Source: Devosia aurantiaca (lineage in GTDB: Bacteria; Pseudomonadota; Alphaproteobacteria; Rhizobiales; Devosiaceae). From it: 64,000 nt of DNA. The translations under genes and the position numbers were made by a program. Of the stretch, positions 45,097-54,563 are shown piece by piece; position 1 is the first letter of the stretch; the number at the start of each line of letters is the position of its first letter. The notes beneath the pieces are model-generated. The model saw nothing but the letters and a program-made list of their open reading frames with translations, was not told the DNA's origin and did not search any database. The DNA is taken from contig NZ_JAALFG010000003.1 of the NCBI RefSeq assembly GCF_011058215.1, positions 391,988 through 455,987 on the forward strand, given 5' to 3'.

Positions 45097-46784
45097 ATGT
45101 CGACAACCGGCACTTTTCGCATCCTCGACTCCGTCGAGATTCCTATGCGCGACGGCACGATCCTGCGAGCCAATGTTTGGCTGCCGGGCGAGGCGGGCAA
45201 TTGGCCGGTGCTGTTGCAACGCACCGCCTATCGCAAGGACGATGCCTTCGGAACGCAATATATCTCGGCCCTCGAGTTCATGGCTGCACTGCGGCGCGGC
45301 TATGCAATCGTTGTCCAGGATACCCGCGGCCGATACGCCTCGGATGGCGCCTTCGTGCCCTTTGCCAATGAAGCCCAAGATGGTGTCGACACCATCACGT
45401 GGCTGCGCCAGCAGAGGTTTTGCAATGGTCAGGTAATGATGTTCGGCGGCTCCTACGTCGGAGCCACCCAGGTCCTCGCCGCCTCCGCTCATCCAGAAGG
45501 TCTTATCGCGGTGTCCCCGCATCTGACTACCGCCCGCCATGGCGAAAGCTGGACCTATCGTGGCGGCACACACGAGCTAGCTTTCTTGCTTCTGTGGATC
45601 ATCGAGAGCCTCGGCCCTGAGGACCTTCAGCGACGTATGAAGGACATGCCAGAGGCAGATGCGAAAAGAGCCACGCGCGCGCTTGCTGAATTGCAGCGAG
45701 ACCCCCAAGCGGCATTCTCCCGCTTGCCCATTCTTGATGATGATCTGGTCGCGCTGGCGCCCTATGCTGCAACATGGTTCGACGCTGCTCGCGCAGCATC
45801 AGCGGCGCAAGACCTGGAACACCTAGACGCGCTCAGATCCAGCGATGTCCCTTTTCTGATCACTCCCGGCTGGAACGACCTTTTCGTTGAAGGTGCCATC
45901 GAACTATTTGAAACGGTGCGCAGCCGCCACAACCACGCCGAAGATGTGCGCGATCGATTGATTATTGGTCCGTGGTCACATGGCAATCCATCCGACTGGC
46001 AGGGCGACTTTTGGCTCGGCTATGCCGCCTCGACTGCGACGCTGTTTACCGAGCAGCTGGCTTTTTTGACGCAGCGAAGTCCGACGTCCGACCATCTACG
46101 CCCATGGTGCGCTACTTCCGTTCCGGATCCAACTCCTGGCACTCAGCCAACGACTGGCCCATTCCGGGTACCCAGAATCGAGAGCTCTTCCTGAGCCATT
46201 CCAGTCTTGGCATGGAGGCGTCGGATGACTGGTCCCGGACCTATGTCTCTGACACGCTCAACCCAGTCCCCACCGTCGGCGGCGCCAACTTCGTCCCCGG
46301 ACTTTTGTTGGGCCGTAATTCTGGTCCCAAGGAGCAGAAGCACATCGAAGGCCGCGACGATGTGCTGATCTTTACTTCACAGCCACTGGACACAGATCTC
46401 GACATAACTGGCCTCGTTCAGCTCAGCGTATGGACCGCTTCTGATGCGCCCGCTGCAGACTGGACTGCAAGGCTGTGCGAGGTCGACAGCAACGGGAAGA
46501 GCGTTGGTCTTGTTGACGGTATTTATCGCCAGCTTCAGTGCAGCAATGAGCCATCTGAGGTACTGGTCGAATTGGGACACATCAGTCACCTGTTCGCCAA
46601 AGGTAACCGCATCCGTTTGCAGATAGCTTCGTCGAACTTCCCCCGCTTCGACCGCAACCCGCAATCTGGTGTCTCGCCAGTGTTAGCCAGGCCGGGTGAT
46701 TTCAGGCCCGCACGCCAAACTGTAGTAGGTGGACAATCATTCCCGAGCAAGCTGGTACTTCCAAGCATAAGTCAAACCGACTGA
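45097..46784 (+). CDS. CocE/NonD family hydrolase (X-Pro dipeptidyl-peptidase S15-like), frame broken once
   Basis: About 562 aa when read through. EIPMRDGTILRANVWLP, QDTRGRYASDG and MFGGSYVGATQ (nucleophile serine) form the alpha/beta-hydrolase core; TPGWNDLFVEGAIELF and GPWSHGNPSDW contain candidate acid and histidine residues. A PepX_C-type jelly-roll domain follows (LIFTSQPLDTDLDITGLVQLSV). The frame breaks at the T-run 46062-46067; one added T restores AFFDAAKSDVRPSTPMVRYF. No signal peptide is seen. It may deacylate the imported sugar conjugate, judging by its place behind the ABC genes. Confidence 0.88.
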
Positions 46785-47062
46785 AGATCAACGGTATGCC
46801 AAGCCGACGATAAATTATTAACGCTGGAATATACCACAACATTGAAAGTGGTTTCATTGGCAGAACTATAAAAACCTGGATTCCGTGTGAGAACAGGTTT
46901 CACTAGCAAGTCGTTGAAAATGCTAAGTAAAGGCAGTCCCGAAACGCTTGTGTGGAAGGTTGAGTGGCAGTCTTTGTGGAAGTTCCACCTAATAGCCACC
47001 GTAGTCAAGTGACCGCTTCAATGCCCAAGCATCAGGCATCCCAGAGGGCGTGACAGGATGGC
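46785..47062. repeat. Intergenic region with diverged direct repeat, copy B
   Basis: No gene is visible. The segment 46873-47010 begins AACCTGGATTCC and carries CTTGTGTGGAAGGTTG and TTGTGGAAGTTCC in the same order and orientation as copy A at 20467-20605. It lies exactly at the junction between the sugar block and the Zorya defence genes. Confidence 0.5.
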
Positions 47063-50000
47063 TCAATCGAATGGCAGCGAGCCGTCGGCTCGAAGTGCAG
47101 GTACTGGAATATTGTCTCTCTGAAACATCGCGGTCATGGCTGACATGACTGCATCGCCCCCACTGCTCGTCACGCCATCCGCCACCATGCGCTGGAGATC
47201 ACCAGCATCGGCCTCGGTGTCGCCCATGGGCCAAAGTGCCGAAGTCGCCAAACGTCGCTTGCGCTGCATGAGGCTATGCAACAGGCAGTCGAAAGAGTGC
47301 TCACGAAATCCGGGGTGAATGGACATGGGCACATGCACGCTGACTGGTCGAGTCTGCCCAATGCGATGAACACGGTCGTTACACTGCTCTTCCACGGCTG
47401 GGTTCCACCAGCGAGAAAGATGGATGACATGGGTTGCCGCAGTGAGCGTTAATCCGGTGCCAGCAGCCTTGGGGCCAAGGACCAAGAGATCAAAGCCGGG
47501 CGCGTCGCGGTACATCTGGAAGCGGTTGACGATCTCCTGGCGCTTCTTAATGGGAGTGTCGCCGTTGATCAGATCCACCCGCGCGAACCCGAATTCTGCC
47601 TTAACCAGCTCTATGAAGCGGTACTGCATCTGTCGATCTTCAATAAAAACCAGCGCGCGCTCCTGCTTATTTTTGATTGTCCGCAGGATATCAAATGTAG
47701 CTTCCAGCCGGGCTGAGGCGGCTATCATGTCTTCATTGGCAGCTATAACTTGAGGATCGGGATGGACCGAGACGCTTCTAATGTGATGTAGCATCTTGAG
47801 CGCGGCACCGGACCCGCCTTGCGCCAGCTTTAGCTTGGCATCCTCATAGCTCTCCGCCTGTTGGCGCGGCATTTGGCGCGGATGTAATTGGCGCGTCTTT
47901 TCGGGGAGGTCGCTGGCGACAGCCTGCTTTAGTCGTCGCAGTGCCAGAGGGGGCACTTTGCCGCTAGGCATGAATACTCGTGAATGAAGTTGAGCCATGT
48001 TTTGCGGAGTGGTCTCGGAATACGCTCGGCGGAATTCGCCCAAACTATCAAGACTCCCTGGCGTCAGCTGATCCATGATCGACCATAAATCCTGCGCGCT
48101 GTTCTCGATCGGTGTTCCAGTCAGGCCAATTCTGAAATCTGCATTGATCGTGCGGGCAGCCTCGGCACGCATGCTGAAGGGGTTTTTGATGGCCTGAATT
48201 TCGTCGAAGACCACAGCAGCAAAGGGAATTTGTGCCAGAGAGTGCTGGTAGTTGGTCAAGGTCGTGTAGGTGGTCAGGATCCACTGTCGATGTGCGCGAC
48301 CTTCTTCGATTGCTTCATGCAGCGAGCTGAGGTCAAGTTTGGCAACGCCGTCGTCGATGTCCATGCCTCTGGCGCCCGTCACCTTGCGTGATCCGGTTCC
48401 CGCGCCATAGAGGCGGATGACGCTACCAAGGCCCGGGTTTTGAAGGTGCCCGCTGACTTCCTGTTCCCAATTTACCAACAGCGACGTTGGGGCCACGACT
48501 AAAATCGGTCGACTGGCCGCGCGGCCAGACTGCTTCATGTGCTCCTGGATCCAAGCGAGGAAGGCAATGGTTTGTAGCGTCTTGCCCAGGCCTTGCTCAT
48601 CGGCATTGAGCACGCCTGGGAGTCCGGCAGTCCATGCGTCGATTTGCCAAGCCAGACTATCAACTTGGTGAGGCTTAAGAGCCGTCTTCACAATTGTGGG
48701 CACTGAAGTGCCTATCGCCGGTGCCCTTGGAGTTAGGCTAGCGATCCAGTGCAATTCGTCCGTATTGTCTTCGGTCTCAAGAACAATGGGTCCGGTCTGG
48801 GCATCGGGGAGATCGTCGTGTTCTGGGAGGTCTGCTCGGTCGGCTATATGTTTGTCGATCGTGGTCAAGGTCTCGGCGCGCGCGGGAACAGCGAGATCGT
48901 CAACCTGCACTTGTGCAACGCCACTTTCGATAGCCGACGCAATCGCGACACGAAGATCGTCCAGCGCCGAGCTGGGCATATCTGCCAGAAGCTCTGCAAA
49001 CTTGCGGCCGAAATCTTCGGGCATCCATGTGCTGGCTTCAAAATCGATCGGGGCCGCTCGCTTTTCGAAGATTTTGATGCCAACCACACGCTCTGAAAAT
49101 TCATGCGTTTCGACAAGTGCGGGCCCTGCGATCGCCTCTATGGCCTCCTCTTCGCCAACAGGGTCGAGGCCATCGAGCTTGCCGTCGCGCCGCAATGCAT
49201 CCTCGACGGCCGCAGTAATGGCAGGGCGCGGATTGCGAATGAAATTCTGTCGTTCGGATGGCATCGCTTTTTGCATCTTGGCCATCACCTCAAGCACCGG
49301 CGATGCCGAACGATCTATGACCAGATAGCTTCCAGGAGCGACGCGATAAGCAGGTAGTGCGCCGCGGTCTCGCACACGTTGCTGGAAGGTCAGCAGGTCG
49401 CGATCCTGCAGCTCGCCCTGTGCCTCAAACGGGGTAGCCGCTTCCTCCATTCGGCCGCGTTCCAGCGTCTTGCCTGAGAAGGGAACGACATTGAAGTCAG
49501 TGCCATCCGAGTTAGGCGAGATGGAAAACCGATCCGCCAGATTGACTGAGAGGCCAGAAAGAAAATCAGTCATCGAAACCTTGGCGGTATGGTCAGCGCC
49601 GGCCACGCGGACGCCTGGATCGAGCGCCTGGCGAAAGCGTGCCAGCGCCTCCCAATGCGCAGCATCGTCCTGACCGCCCGGCTGGAAGTGCTCGGCCACT
49701 TCCACGGCCTCAAGCAACCAAAGCGGCACACGTCGGTCGCCGTCTGAGGTGGTCATGATAGCGCCAGTGCGCTTCGGCAGCTGTCGCTGCCCGGCCTTGG
49801 TCCACTCATGGCGCAGCCGGAATGAGGGCGACCCAATTACCCCTTCAACATCGGTGCGGAAGGTCAGGTCTATGATTGGCGGGAAGTTCAGCGCCTCGGC
49901 GGTTTGGCTTGTTACGGCAGCAGCGAGGCGGTGCGACATGCGAATCTGTTGGCCAGCAATCTCCAGGGGCTCGCCCGCCTCATCGGCAAGCGCCCGAAGG

Positions 50001-50149
50001 TCGGCAATAGCGTAAATCAGTTCGCGGTCAGATGGCGGGAGTTGGTCCAGGTCCTGCGGCTTGCGTCCGATCAGCCGCTGCAACAACCCGCCACCACTTT
50101 CCAAATGAAGAGAGACGAAATGTGCATCGTAGGTCAGAGAAAAAGCCAT
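47063..50149 (-). CDS. zorD: ZorD: SNF2-family helicase/translocase of type I Zorya
   Basis: 1028 aa from ATG 50149, chosen because TAGGAAAA lies just upstream; the frame is open 13 codons further. The N-terminal half (about 500 residues) has no motif I recognise. The SNF2 ATPase follows: ADEQGLGKTLQT near residues 515-525, VVFDEIQAIKNP near 650, LTGTPIENS near 680, and HLSRWWNPAVEEQCNDRVHRIGQ near 930. The Walker A segment reads DEQGLGKT and motif II DEIQ, slight variants of the usual DEMGLGKT and DEAH. It follows zorC by 8 bp. In characterised Zorya, ZorD is the cytoplasmic effector that acts on invading phage DNA once the membrane motor is triggered. Confidence 0.92.
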   Translation of the reverse strand: MAFSLTYDAHFVSLHLESGGGLLQRLIGRKPQDLDQLPPSDRELIYAIADLRALADEAGEPLEIAGQQIRMSHRLAAAVTSQTAEALNFPPIIDLTFRTDVEGVIGSPSFRLRHEWTKAGQRQLPKRTGAIMTTSDGDRRVPLWLLEAVEVAEHFQPGGQDDAAHWEALARFRQALDPGVRVAGADHTAKVSMTDFLSGLSVNLADRFSISPNSDGTDFNVVPFSGKTLERGRMEEAATPFEAQGELQDRDLLTFQQRVRDRGALPAYRVAPGSYLVIDRSASPVLEVMAKMQKAMPSERQNFIRNPRPAITAAVEDALRRDGKLDGLDPVGEEEAIEAIAGPALVETHEFSERVVGIKIFEKRAAPIDFEASTWMPEDFGRKFAELLADMPSSALDDLRVAIASAIESGVAQVQVDDLAVPARAETLTTIDKHIADRADLPEHDDLPDAQTGPIVLETEDNTDELHWIASLTPRAPAIGTSVPTIVKTALKPHQVDSLAWQIDAWTAGLPGVLNADEQGLGKTLQTIAFLAWIQEHMKQSGRAASRPILVVAPTSLLVNWEQEVSGHLQNPGLGSVIRLYGAGTGSRKVTGARGMDIDDGVAKLDLSSLHEAIEEGRAHRQWILTTYTTLTNYQHSLAQIPFAAVVFDEIQAIKNPFSMRAEAARTINADFRIGLTGTPIENSAQDLWSIMDQLTPGSLDSLGEFRRAYSETTPQNMAQLHSRVFMPSGKVPPLALRRLKQAVASDLPEKTRQLHPRQMPRQQAESYEDAKLKLAQGGSGAALKMLHHIRSVSVHPDPQVIAANEDMIAASARLEATFDILRTIKNKQERALVFIEDRQMQYRFIELVKAEFGFARVDLINGDTPIKKRQEIVNRFQMYRDAPGFDLLVLGPKAAGTGLTLTAATHVIHLSRWWNPAVEEQCNDRVHRIGQTRPVSVHVPMSIHPGFREHSFDCLLHSLMQRKRRLATSALWPMGDTEADAGDLQRMVADGVTSSGGDAVMSAMTAMFQRDNIPVPALRADGSLPFD

Positions 50150-50157
50150 CGGTTTTC

Positions 50158-51465
50158 CTAGATATGTTCCAACACGCGGCTTTGCCAATCGCCATTATGG
50201 GCAACAGACCAAGAGCCAGGGAGTAGCCTGATGTCCTCGCAGTCGTACCAGCTTTCATAGAGCTTCGGCGCCTTGGGATGATCGTCGCGGAACACATGAA
50301 CTTTGTAGCTGTGGGATCCCTCAACCACGATCTTGCTCCCAATCTTCAGGATGAGCAGTGACGTGTTTGCTCGAGATCCTCCGGCCTCTTGGCGACCGAA
50401 GCGTAAGAAGCGGTTATCAGCGCCTTTTCGGCGAGCATAAGCGACGCCCTCCTTGCTGAATGCGACCCAGGCAGCATCGATACGTTTTTGGTTGTGGAGG
50501 CCAAGCCAGAAGCGCTCCCGCGGCGCCCACATGTGGCTTTCCTCGACGGCGGAGACCACATCCAGGAAGAAGCGAATGTTTTCGCCCGTTAGCCAGCGGT
50601 CGATAATGGCACGCAGATGTGGGGGCACACCTGACCATGCTGCATTTTCGCTCCGAATGCGCGGATCACCATAGAGGGATATCAGCCGTTCGGTCAGGAA
50701 GCGCTCATCGTCGCTTGAGGCCGCGCGGTTTTGCCATGGAGATAGTAGCGCACTGATCGCCTCGGCAGCGCCAGACGCTCGAGCCTGTTGGCCTTCGGGC
50801 TTCAGCCACCCGATCAACCGCTCCATACCCGAACGCTGGTCCAACTGCGGTGCTAGTTGCTCGATGAAGGCAAGGTGAACATGGTCCATCAACCCTGGAG
50901 CGTGCGGGCTGCGTAGCCCCAACTGTCGCAGATCGTCCCATGGAACAGCCATTTTTACCATCCGACCGGCCAGAGCCGAAGGCGCCGCAGTGGCATCCAG
51001 GAGTTCTGGAACACCCTCGAGAAGGGCGGCCCACCGCGCACCAATCTTGGAGCGCGACCGGTCAAGCGCAGTGGCCAAAGCGGCGGTATGTGCCGCGCCA
51101 GGCTCATAGCTGCCGATAAACACGGCAACCATGGTGTTGAGGAACGTTCGGCGATCGCTGCTTTCGATCTCCTCGCAGTAAAATCTCCGCAGGGCGGCAA
51201 GGTCGCGACGGTCGCGACGATCCTGATCAAACAGGGCGACGGCAGCCGTGGTCACCAGCGACATCCTTGTGTCGCTCCAGTCGCCCGTCTCCAGTCGCCC
51301 CCGCATCTCCTGAACCAGTCGCTCTCGGTCTCGCTCTGGCGGCTCGACCACAACATCTGGCCAACGTGCCAGGATTCTATCAGTCGTTGAGGCCAACCTG
51401 TTGATCGCCGCCAGCGCGATTGGGTGAAAGCTTGCCGGCTTAGCCAAAAACCGCGCCAGGCTCAT
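50158..51465 (-). CDS. zorC: ZorC: EH-signature-domain protein of type I Zorya
   Basis: 435 aa, cytoplasmic, with no membrane segments. The C-terminal region has the EH-signature pattern FLDVVSAVEESHMWAPRERFWLGL, where the Glu and His name the family, followed by a conserved tail (RLLPGSWSVAHNGDWQSRVLEHI). The start overlaps zorB by 4 bp (ATGA) and zorD starts 8 bp after the stop. In characterised systems ZorC binds DNA and works with ZorD downstream of the ZorAB motor. Assignment rests on the domain pattern plus the exact A-B-C-D gene order. Confidence 0.92.
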   Translation of the reverse strand: MSLARFLAKPASFHPIALAAINRLASTTDRILARWPDVVVEPPERDRERLVQEMRGRLETGDWSDTRMSLVTTAAVALFDQDRRDRRDLAALRRFYCEEIESSDRRTFLNTMVAVFIGSYEPGAAHTAALATALDRSRSKIGARWAALLEGVPELLDATAAPSALAGRMVKMAVPWDDLRQLGLRSPHAPGLMDHVHLAFIEQLAPQLDQRSGMERLIGWLKPEGQQARASGAAEAISALLSPWQNRAASSDDERFLTERLISLYGDPRIRSENAAWSGVPPHLRAIIDRWLTGENIRFFLDVVSAVEESHMWAPRERFWLGLHNQKRIDAAWVAFSKEGVAYARRKGADNRFLRFGRQEAGGSRANTSLLILKIGSKIVVEGSHSYKVHVFRDDHPKAPKLYESWYDCEDIRLLPGSWSVAHNGDWQSRVLEHI

Positions 51466-52397
51466 GGGCTTTCCAATCCGACGCCGGCCTGCAACTCCTC
51501 ACGAATGCGCTCGATTTCTTCCGAACTCCCTGGCGTGAACATGATTATACGCAAATCAATGCGGCGGTTGGTGGAGCGCCCTCCGGGTGTCTCGTTGTCG
51601 GCGATCGGTCGCATCTTGCCGTATCCTGCGACGGAAAGCACAGGTTGTTCGCGATAGTTTTGGTGGCTAATCAGATCTGGCTGGTTTCCCACCATCTCCG
51701 CGTAGGTGGTGTTGGCGCGCTCCGTGGAGAGCCTCAAATTGGAGATGTCAGCACCGGTGGAGTCGGTATGGCCCTCGATTTGCACCGCCTCGATAATCAC
51801 CCCATTGGGGTTGCAGCCGGTGTCCCAGGCGGACCGCGGGCCAAGCGTGTAGCAGGGCAAAATCTCGTTCAGGCGAGCAGCAATGCGCTGGACGACCATA
51901 ACGGTTCGTTGATCACGCAATGCCGATGAGCCACTAGCGAACAAGCCATCGCCCTGGAAGCGAAGGGCGTCATTTTCCGCACTGATGACCACATTGAGGT
52001 CAGGAAACTCTTGGAGCAGTTGGTCACGCAAGCGCTCAAGAATGCTCCGACGTTCGCTGGCAGTCTGGCCGATATAGACCTCAAGAGGATCGACTTTCTC
52101 CGCCTCCGCCAGCCGCAGCTCCAGCTCGGCGACGCGCTTAAGCAATTCTTCGATCTGCCTGGTCTGATCAGCGATTGTTTGATCCTTCTGGGCGATGAAG
52201 CTTTTCTGCAATTCAATCGTCGCTAGTTTCTCATCATATTCTGACTTGAGAACGGTCTCCTCAGGATTGAACTGGCTTGCGAAGAAGGCCAGCAAAATCA
52301 TGATGATAAAGAGGAAGCTCACCGTCATGTCGGTCATCGACACGAAAGCAGATTCTTCTTCCTCTTCGCGGTGTTGCCGCCGAGCGCCGCTACGCAT
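51462..52397 (-). CDS. zorB: ZorB: MotB/OmpA-like stator protein of type I Zorya
   Basis: 311 aa. A short charged N-terminus is followed by one membrane helix, SMTDMTVSFLFIIMILLAFF, with Asp23 in the position of the proton-carrying aspartate of MotB-type proteins. A coiled-coil linker (residues about 55-100, with Glu/Leu heptads) leads to a C-terminal OmpA-like peptidoglycan-binding domain (VQIEGHTDSTGADISNLRLSTERANTTYAEM, GYGKMRPIADNETPGGRSTNRRIDLRI). It anchors the motor to the cell wall in the periplasm. Its start overlaps the zorA stop by one base. Confidence 0.95.
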   Translation of the reverse strand: MRSGARRQHREEEEESAFVSMTDMTVSFLFIIMILLAFFASQFNPEETVLKSEYDEKLATIELQKSFIAQKDQTIADQTRQIEELLKRVAELELRLAEAEKVDPLEVYIGQTASERRSILERLRDQLLQEFPDLNVVISAENDALRFQGDGLFASGSSALRDQRTVMVVQRIAARLNEILPCYTLGPRSAWDTGCNPNGVIIEAVQIEGHTDSTGADISNLRLSTERANTTYAEMVGNQPDLISHQNYREQPVLSVAGYGKMRPIADNETPGGRSTNRRIDLRIIMFTPGSSEEIERIREELQAGVGLESP

Positions 52398-54376
52398 CAG
52401 GATTTCCTGGACTGCGGGGCGAACTGCTCTGCCTGATCAACAATGGCTTGCATCACATCAAGCGCCGGATTGAGGCGACCCTGCAGTTCACTGACATGGC
52501 CGCGCATGGAGTCCACAGCACTCGCTACCTGCGTGGTGTAGATCTCGAAGGCCTGCCCGAGCTTGCTATCCATGTCGTCGAGGCGCTCGCCCTGACCCCT
52601 CAGGCGCTCCAACATCGCTGAAACGCCCTCGAGTCCAGCTTCGATTGCGCGTGCCTCGGTGTTGAGGATCAGCTTGGCGGCGTTAAGCGCATCGAGCGCG
52701 CTGCTTGCGGTGGCCTCTGCTGAACGCGAGACAGTCGTAGCGACATTTTGAGTGCTGTCCGCCAACTGCCGTATTGAGCCTTCGATCCGCTCGCTGGTCG
52801 CACGTATCGGGGCAGTCGCTGTTACCAAGTCTTGGCTGGCCGTGCGGAAAGTGGAGGCGGCCTGTACCGATGCCTCAGCGCCTGAGCGCACGCCTTCTGA
52901 GAGCATGCGCATATCGGAACTAGCGCCGGCGACTTGGCCGACCAGCCCATCCATCTGACGCGCGATTTCGCCCAGCGGCGCAAGCAATTGTTCGGACGCC
53001 TTTGACGTAAGCTCGCCCGTCAGCCGGGCTATTTCCGATCCAGAGGCTTCGATCCGCTCGCGCGCAGCTGCGCTTCCACTCAGCGAAGCGCCTTCCATCT
53101 GTTCCTTAAACGCGGTGCCGGCCTGTTTTAAGTCCGCCGCGGCCGCGCTCATGGCTCGTGCGCCCTCGCCGGTATTTTCCCGGATGCCCTGAAGCGTCTC
53201 GTTCATGATCGACAGCATGCGATCGGCGCCCTGGCTGAAGGCGCCTCCGGTCGCGTCGGCGGCTGCCGTCATAGTGGACCGCAAATCGTCAACGGCCTGG
53301 GCGACCCGGGCCACGGCAGCATCCATCTCACCGCCCATCCGGCCGGAGCTGGCGTCCATTCGCTCCGAGAGCTCGCCGATCCGCTCGCCAGCCTGGGCGA
53401 GTTTCTCGCTGGCTTGGCCAAGCGCTTTCCCGACGTCGTCAGAAAATCGAGAAGACAGGTCCTGGACCATGCTGCCCACGCCTTCGGCACCAGCCTTGCC
53501 AACCTGGTCAAGAAGCGGAGCCATAGCGGCTGAAATGCTGTTAGAAATGGCGAGTGGGATATCCTCTCGCAGGGGCCGCCCAAGTTCAGCAACCAGTTCC
53601 ATACCGATGGCGCGGAAATGCTCCCGTTGCTCTCGAACCGCAGCGAGCTGCTCAACCGCCAATGACTCGAGGCTGATGAACGAAAGCCGCTGCTCCAGGC
53701 TGTTGGAGACGCTGTGGGCAGTATCTTCCAGGCGAGACATGCCGACACGCAGCACAATCGTGAAAATGATGGAGCAAAACAGGCCGGTAAGGGACATGAT
53801 GAATTTGGCCGAAGCCACATTCATCAACCGGCTCATGCTTTCCTCATTTATGTCAGACAGCCCCTGCAGCGCCGCGACTAGTCCGAGGAAGGTAAGGAAG
53901 AGCCCCGCGGTCACAAAAAGCCCGGGGACGATCCGCCAGAATCCGGCGCCAAATCCCAAGTCCTCAACGTTGAAAAAGATTGACGGCCGTGCCGCATTGC
54001 GCAGGACGTATTCATTTTCCCCGGTCTCGTAAGCGACCAAGGTTTCCCTGAACTCCGTCCAGTGTTCAGCGACGCTCTTTGCCGATCCTCGACGCCCGAA
54101 GCTTTTGATCCGATTGTCGAGCTCCGCAATGTTTCGGCTCAGCTCGGCTCCGTCCTTGTATTTGCGCACTTCCGCCCGAAGGCGGGCCAGTGCCCGCCTT
54201 TTGCTGCCGACCCTGAAGAGGAACAGGCCTACTGCTAGGGCGAGGAAAGCCACCAACGCTAGGCTAACCAAGCCAGGGGCGTATTCCTCCCGGAGCCATC
54301 CAGCAACGCCGAGAACAAGTGCGCGGACATACAGCCCGATTGAAACCAATGAATCCAAAATAATGTCCCCACCCAA
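52397..54376 (-). CDS. zorA: ZorA: MotA/ExbB-like channel protein with long cytoplasmic tail, type I Zorya
   Basis: 659 aa from TTG 54376; another TTG at 54358 is an alternative, so the exact start is uncertain. Hydrophobic helices lie near residues 33-55, 150-175 and 190-213 (FVTAGLFLTFLGLVAALQGL; FIMSLTGLFCSIIFTIVL), giving the MotA/ExbB channel core. From about residue 225 to the end the protein is an Ala/Ser/Glu-rich helical tail with heptad character, which in characterised ZorA forms the long intracellular rod that signals phage attack. It is the first gene of zorABCD, divergent from the DUF262 gene. Confidence 0.93.
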   Translation of the reverse strand: MGGDIILDSLVSIGLYVRALVLGVAGWLREEYAPGLVSLALVAFLALAVGLFLFRVGSKRRALARLRAEVRKYKDGAELSRNIAELDNRIKSFGRRGSAKSVAEHWTEFRETLVAYETGENEYVLRNAARPSIFFNVEDLGFGAGFWRIVPGLFVTAGLFLTFLGLVAALQGLSDINEESMSRLMNVASAKFIMSLTGLFCSIIFTIVLRVGMSRLEDTAHSVSNSLEQRLSFISLESLAVEQLAAVREQREHFRAIGMELVAELGRPLREDIPLAISNSISAAMAPLLDQVGKAGAEGVGSMVQDLSSRFSDDVGKALGQASEKLAQAGERIGELSERMDASSGRMGGEMDAAVARVAQAVDDLRSTMTAAADATGGAFSQGADRMLSIMNETLQGIRENTGEGARAMSAAAADLKQAGTAFKEQMEGASLSGSAAARERIEASGSEIARLTGELTSKASEQLLAPLGEIARQMDGLVGQVAGASSDMRMLSEGVRSGAEASVQAASTFRTASQDLVTATAPIRATSERIEGSIRQLADSTQNVATTVSRSAEATASSALDALNAAKLILNTEARAIEAGLEGVSAMLERLRGQGERLDDMDSKLGQAFEIYTTQVASAVDSMRGHVSELQGRLNPALDVMQAIVDQAEQFAPQSRKS

Positions 54377-54563
54377 CAGTGAATTAGTATTGCCTTACGA
54401 TTGGGAGGCGCAAGCAGCAGGCGGCTTCCTCCACGAGATTGTAAGCGGTCAACAGGCGAAATTTGTCGACCTGTCCGCGAGTTGGGCCTCGAGAATCTGT
54501 CGGAGCCTGTCTCGACCCCAATCCGAATCCTGCGCATAGTGCCAACACTTCAGGGGGTGTTTC
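54377..54563. promoter_or_regulatory. Divergent promoter region between zorA and the DUF262 gene
   Basis: 187 bases between two divergent defence genes. It should hold both promoters. I see no clear palindromic operator and no regulator gene nearby. AGGGGG at 54552-54557 is the ribosome site of the rightward gene. Confidence 0.4.
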
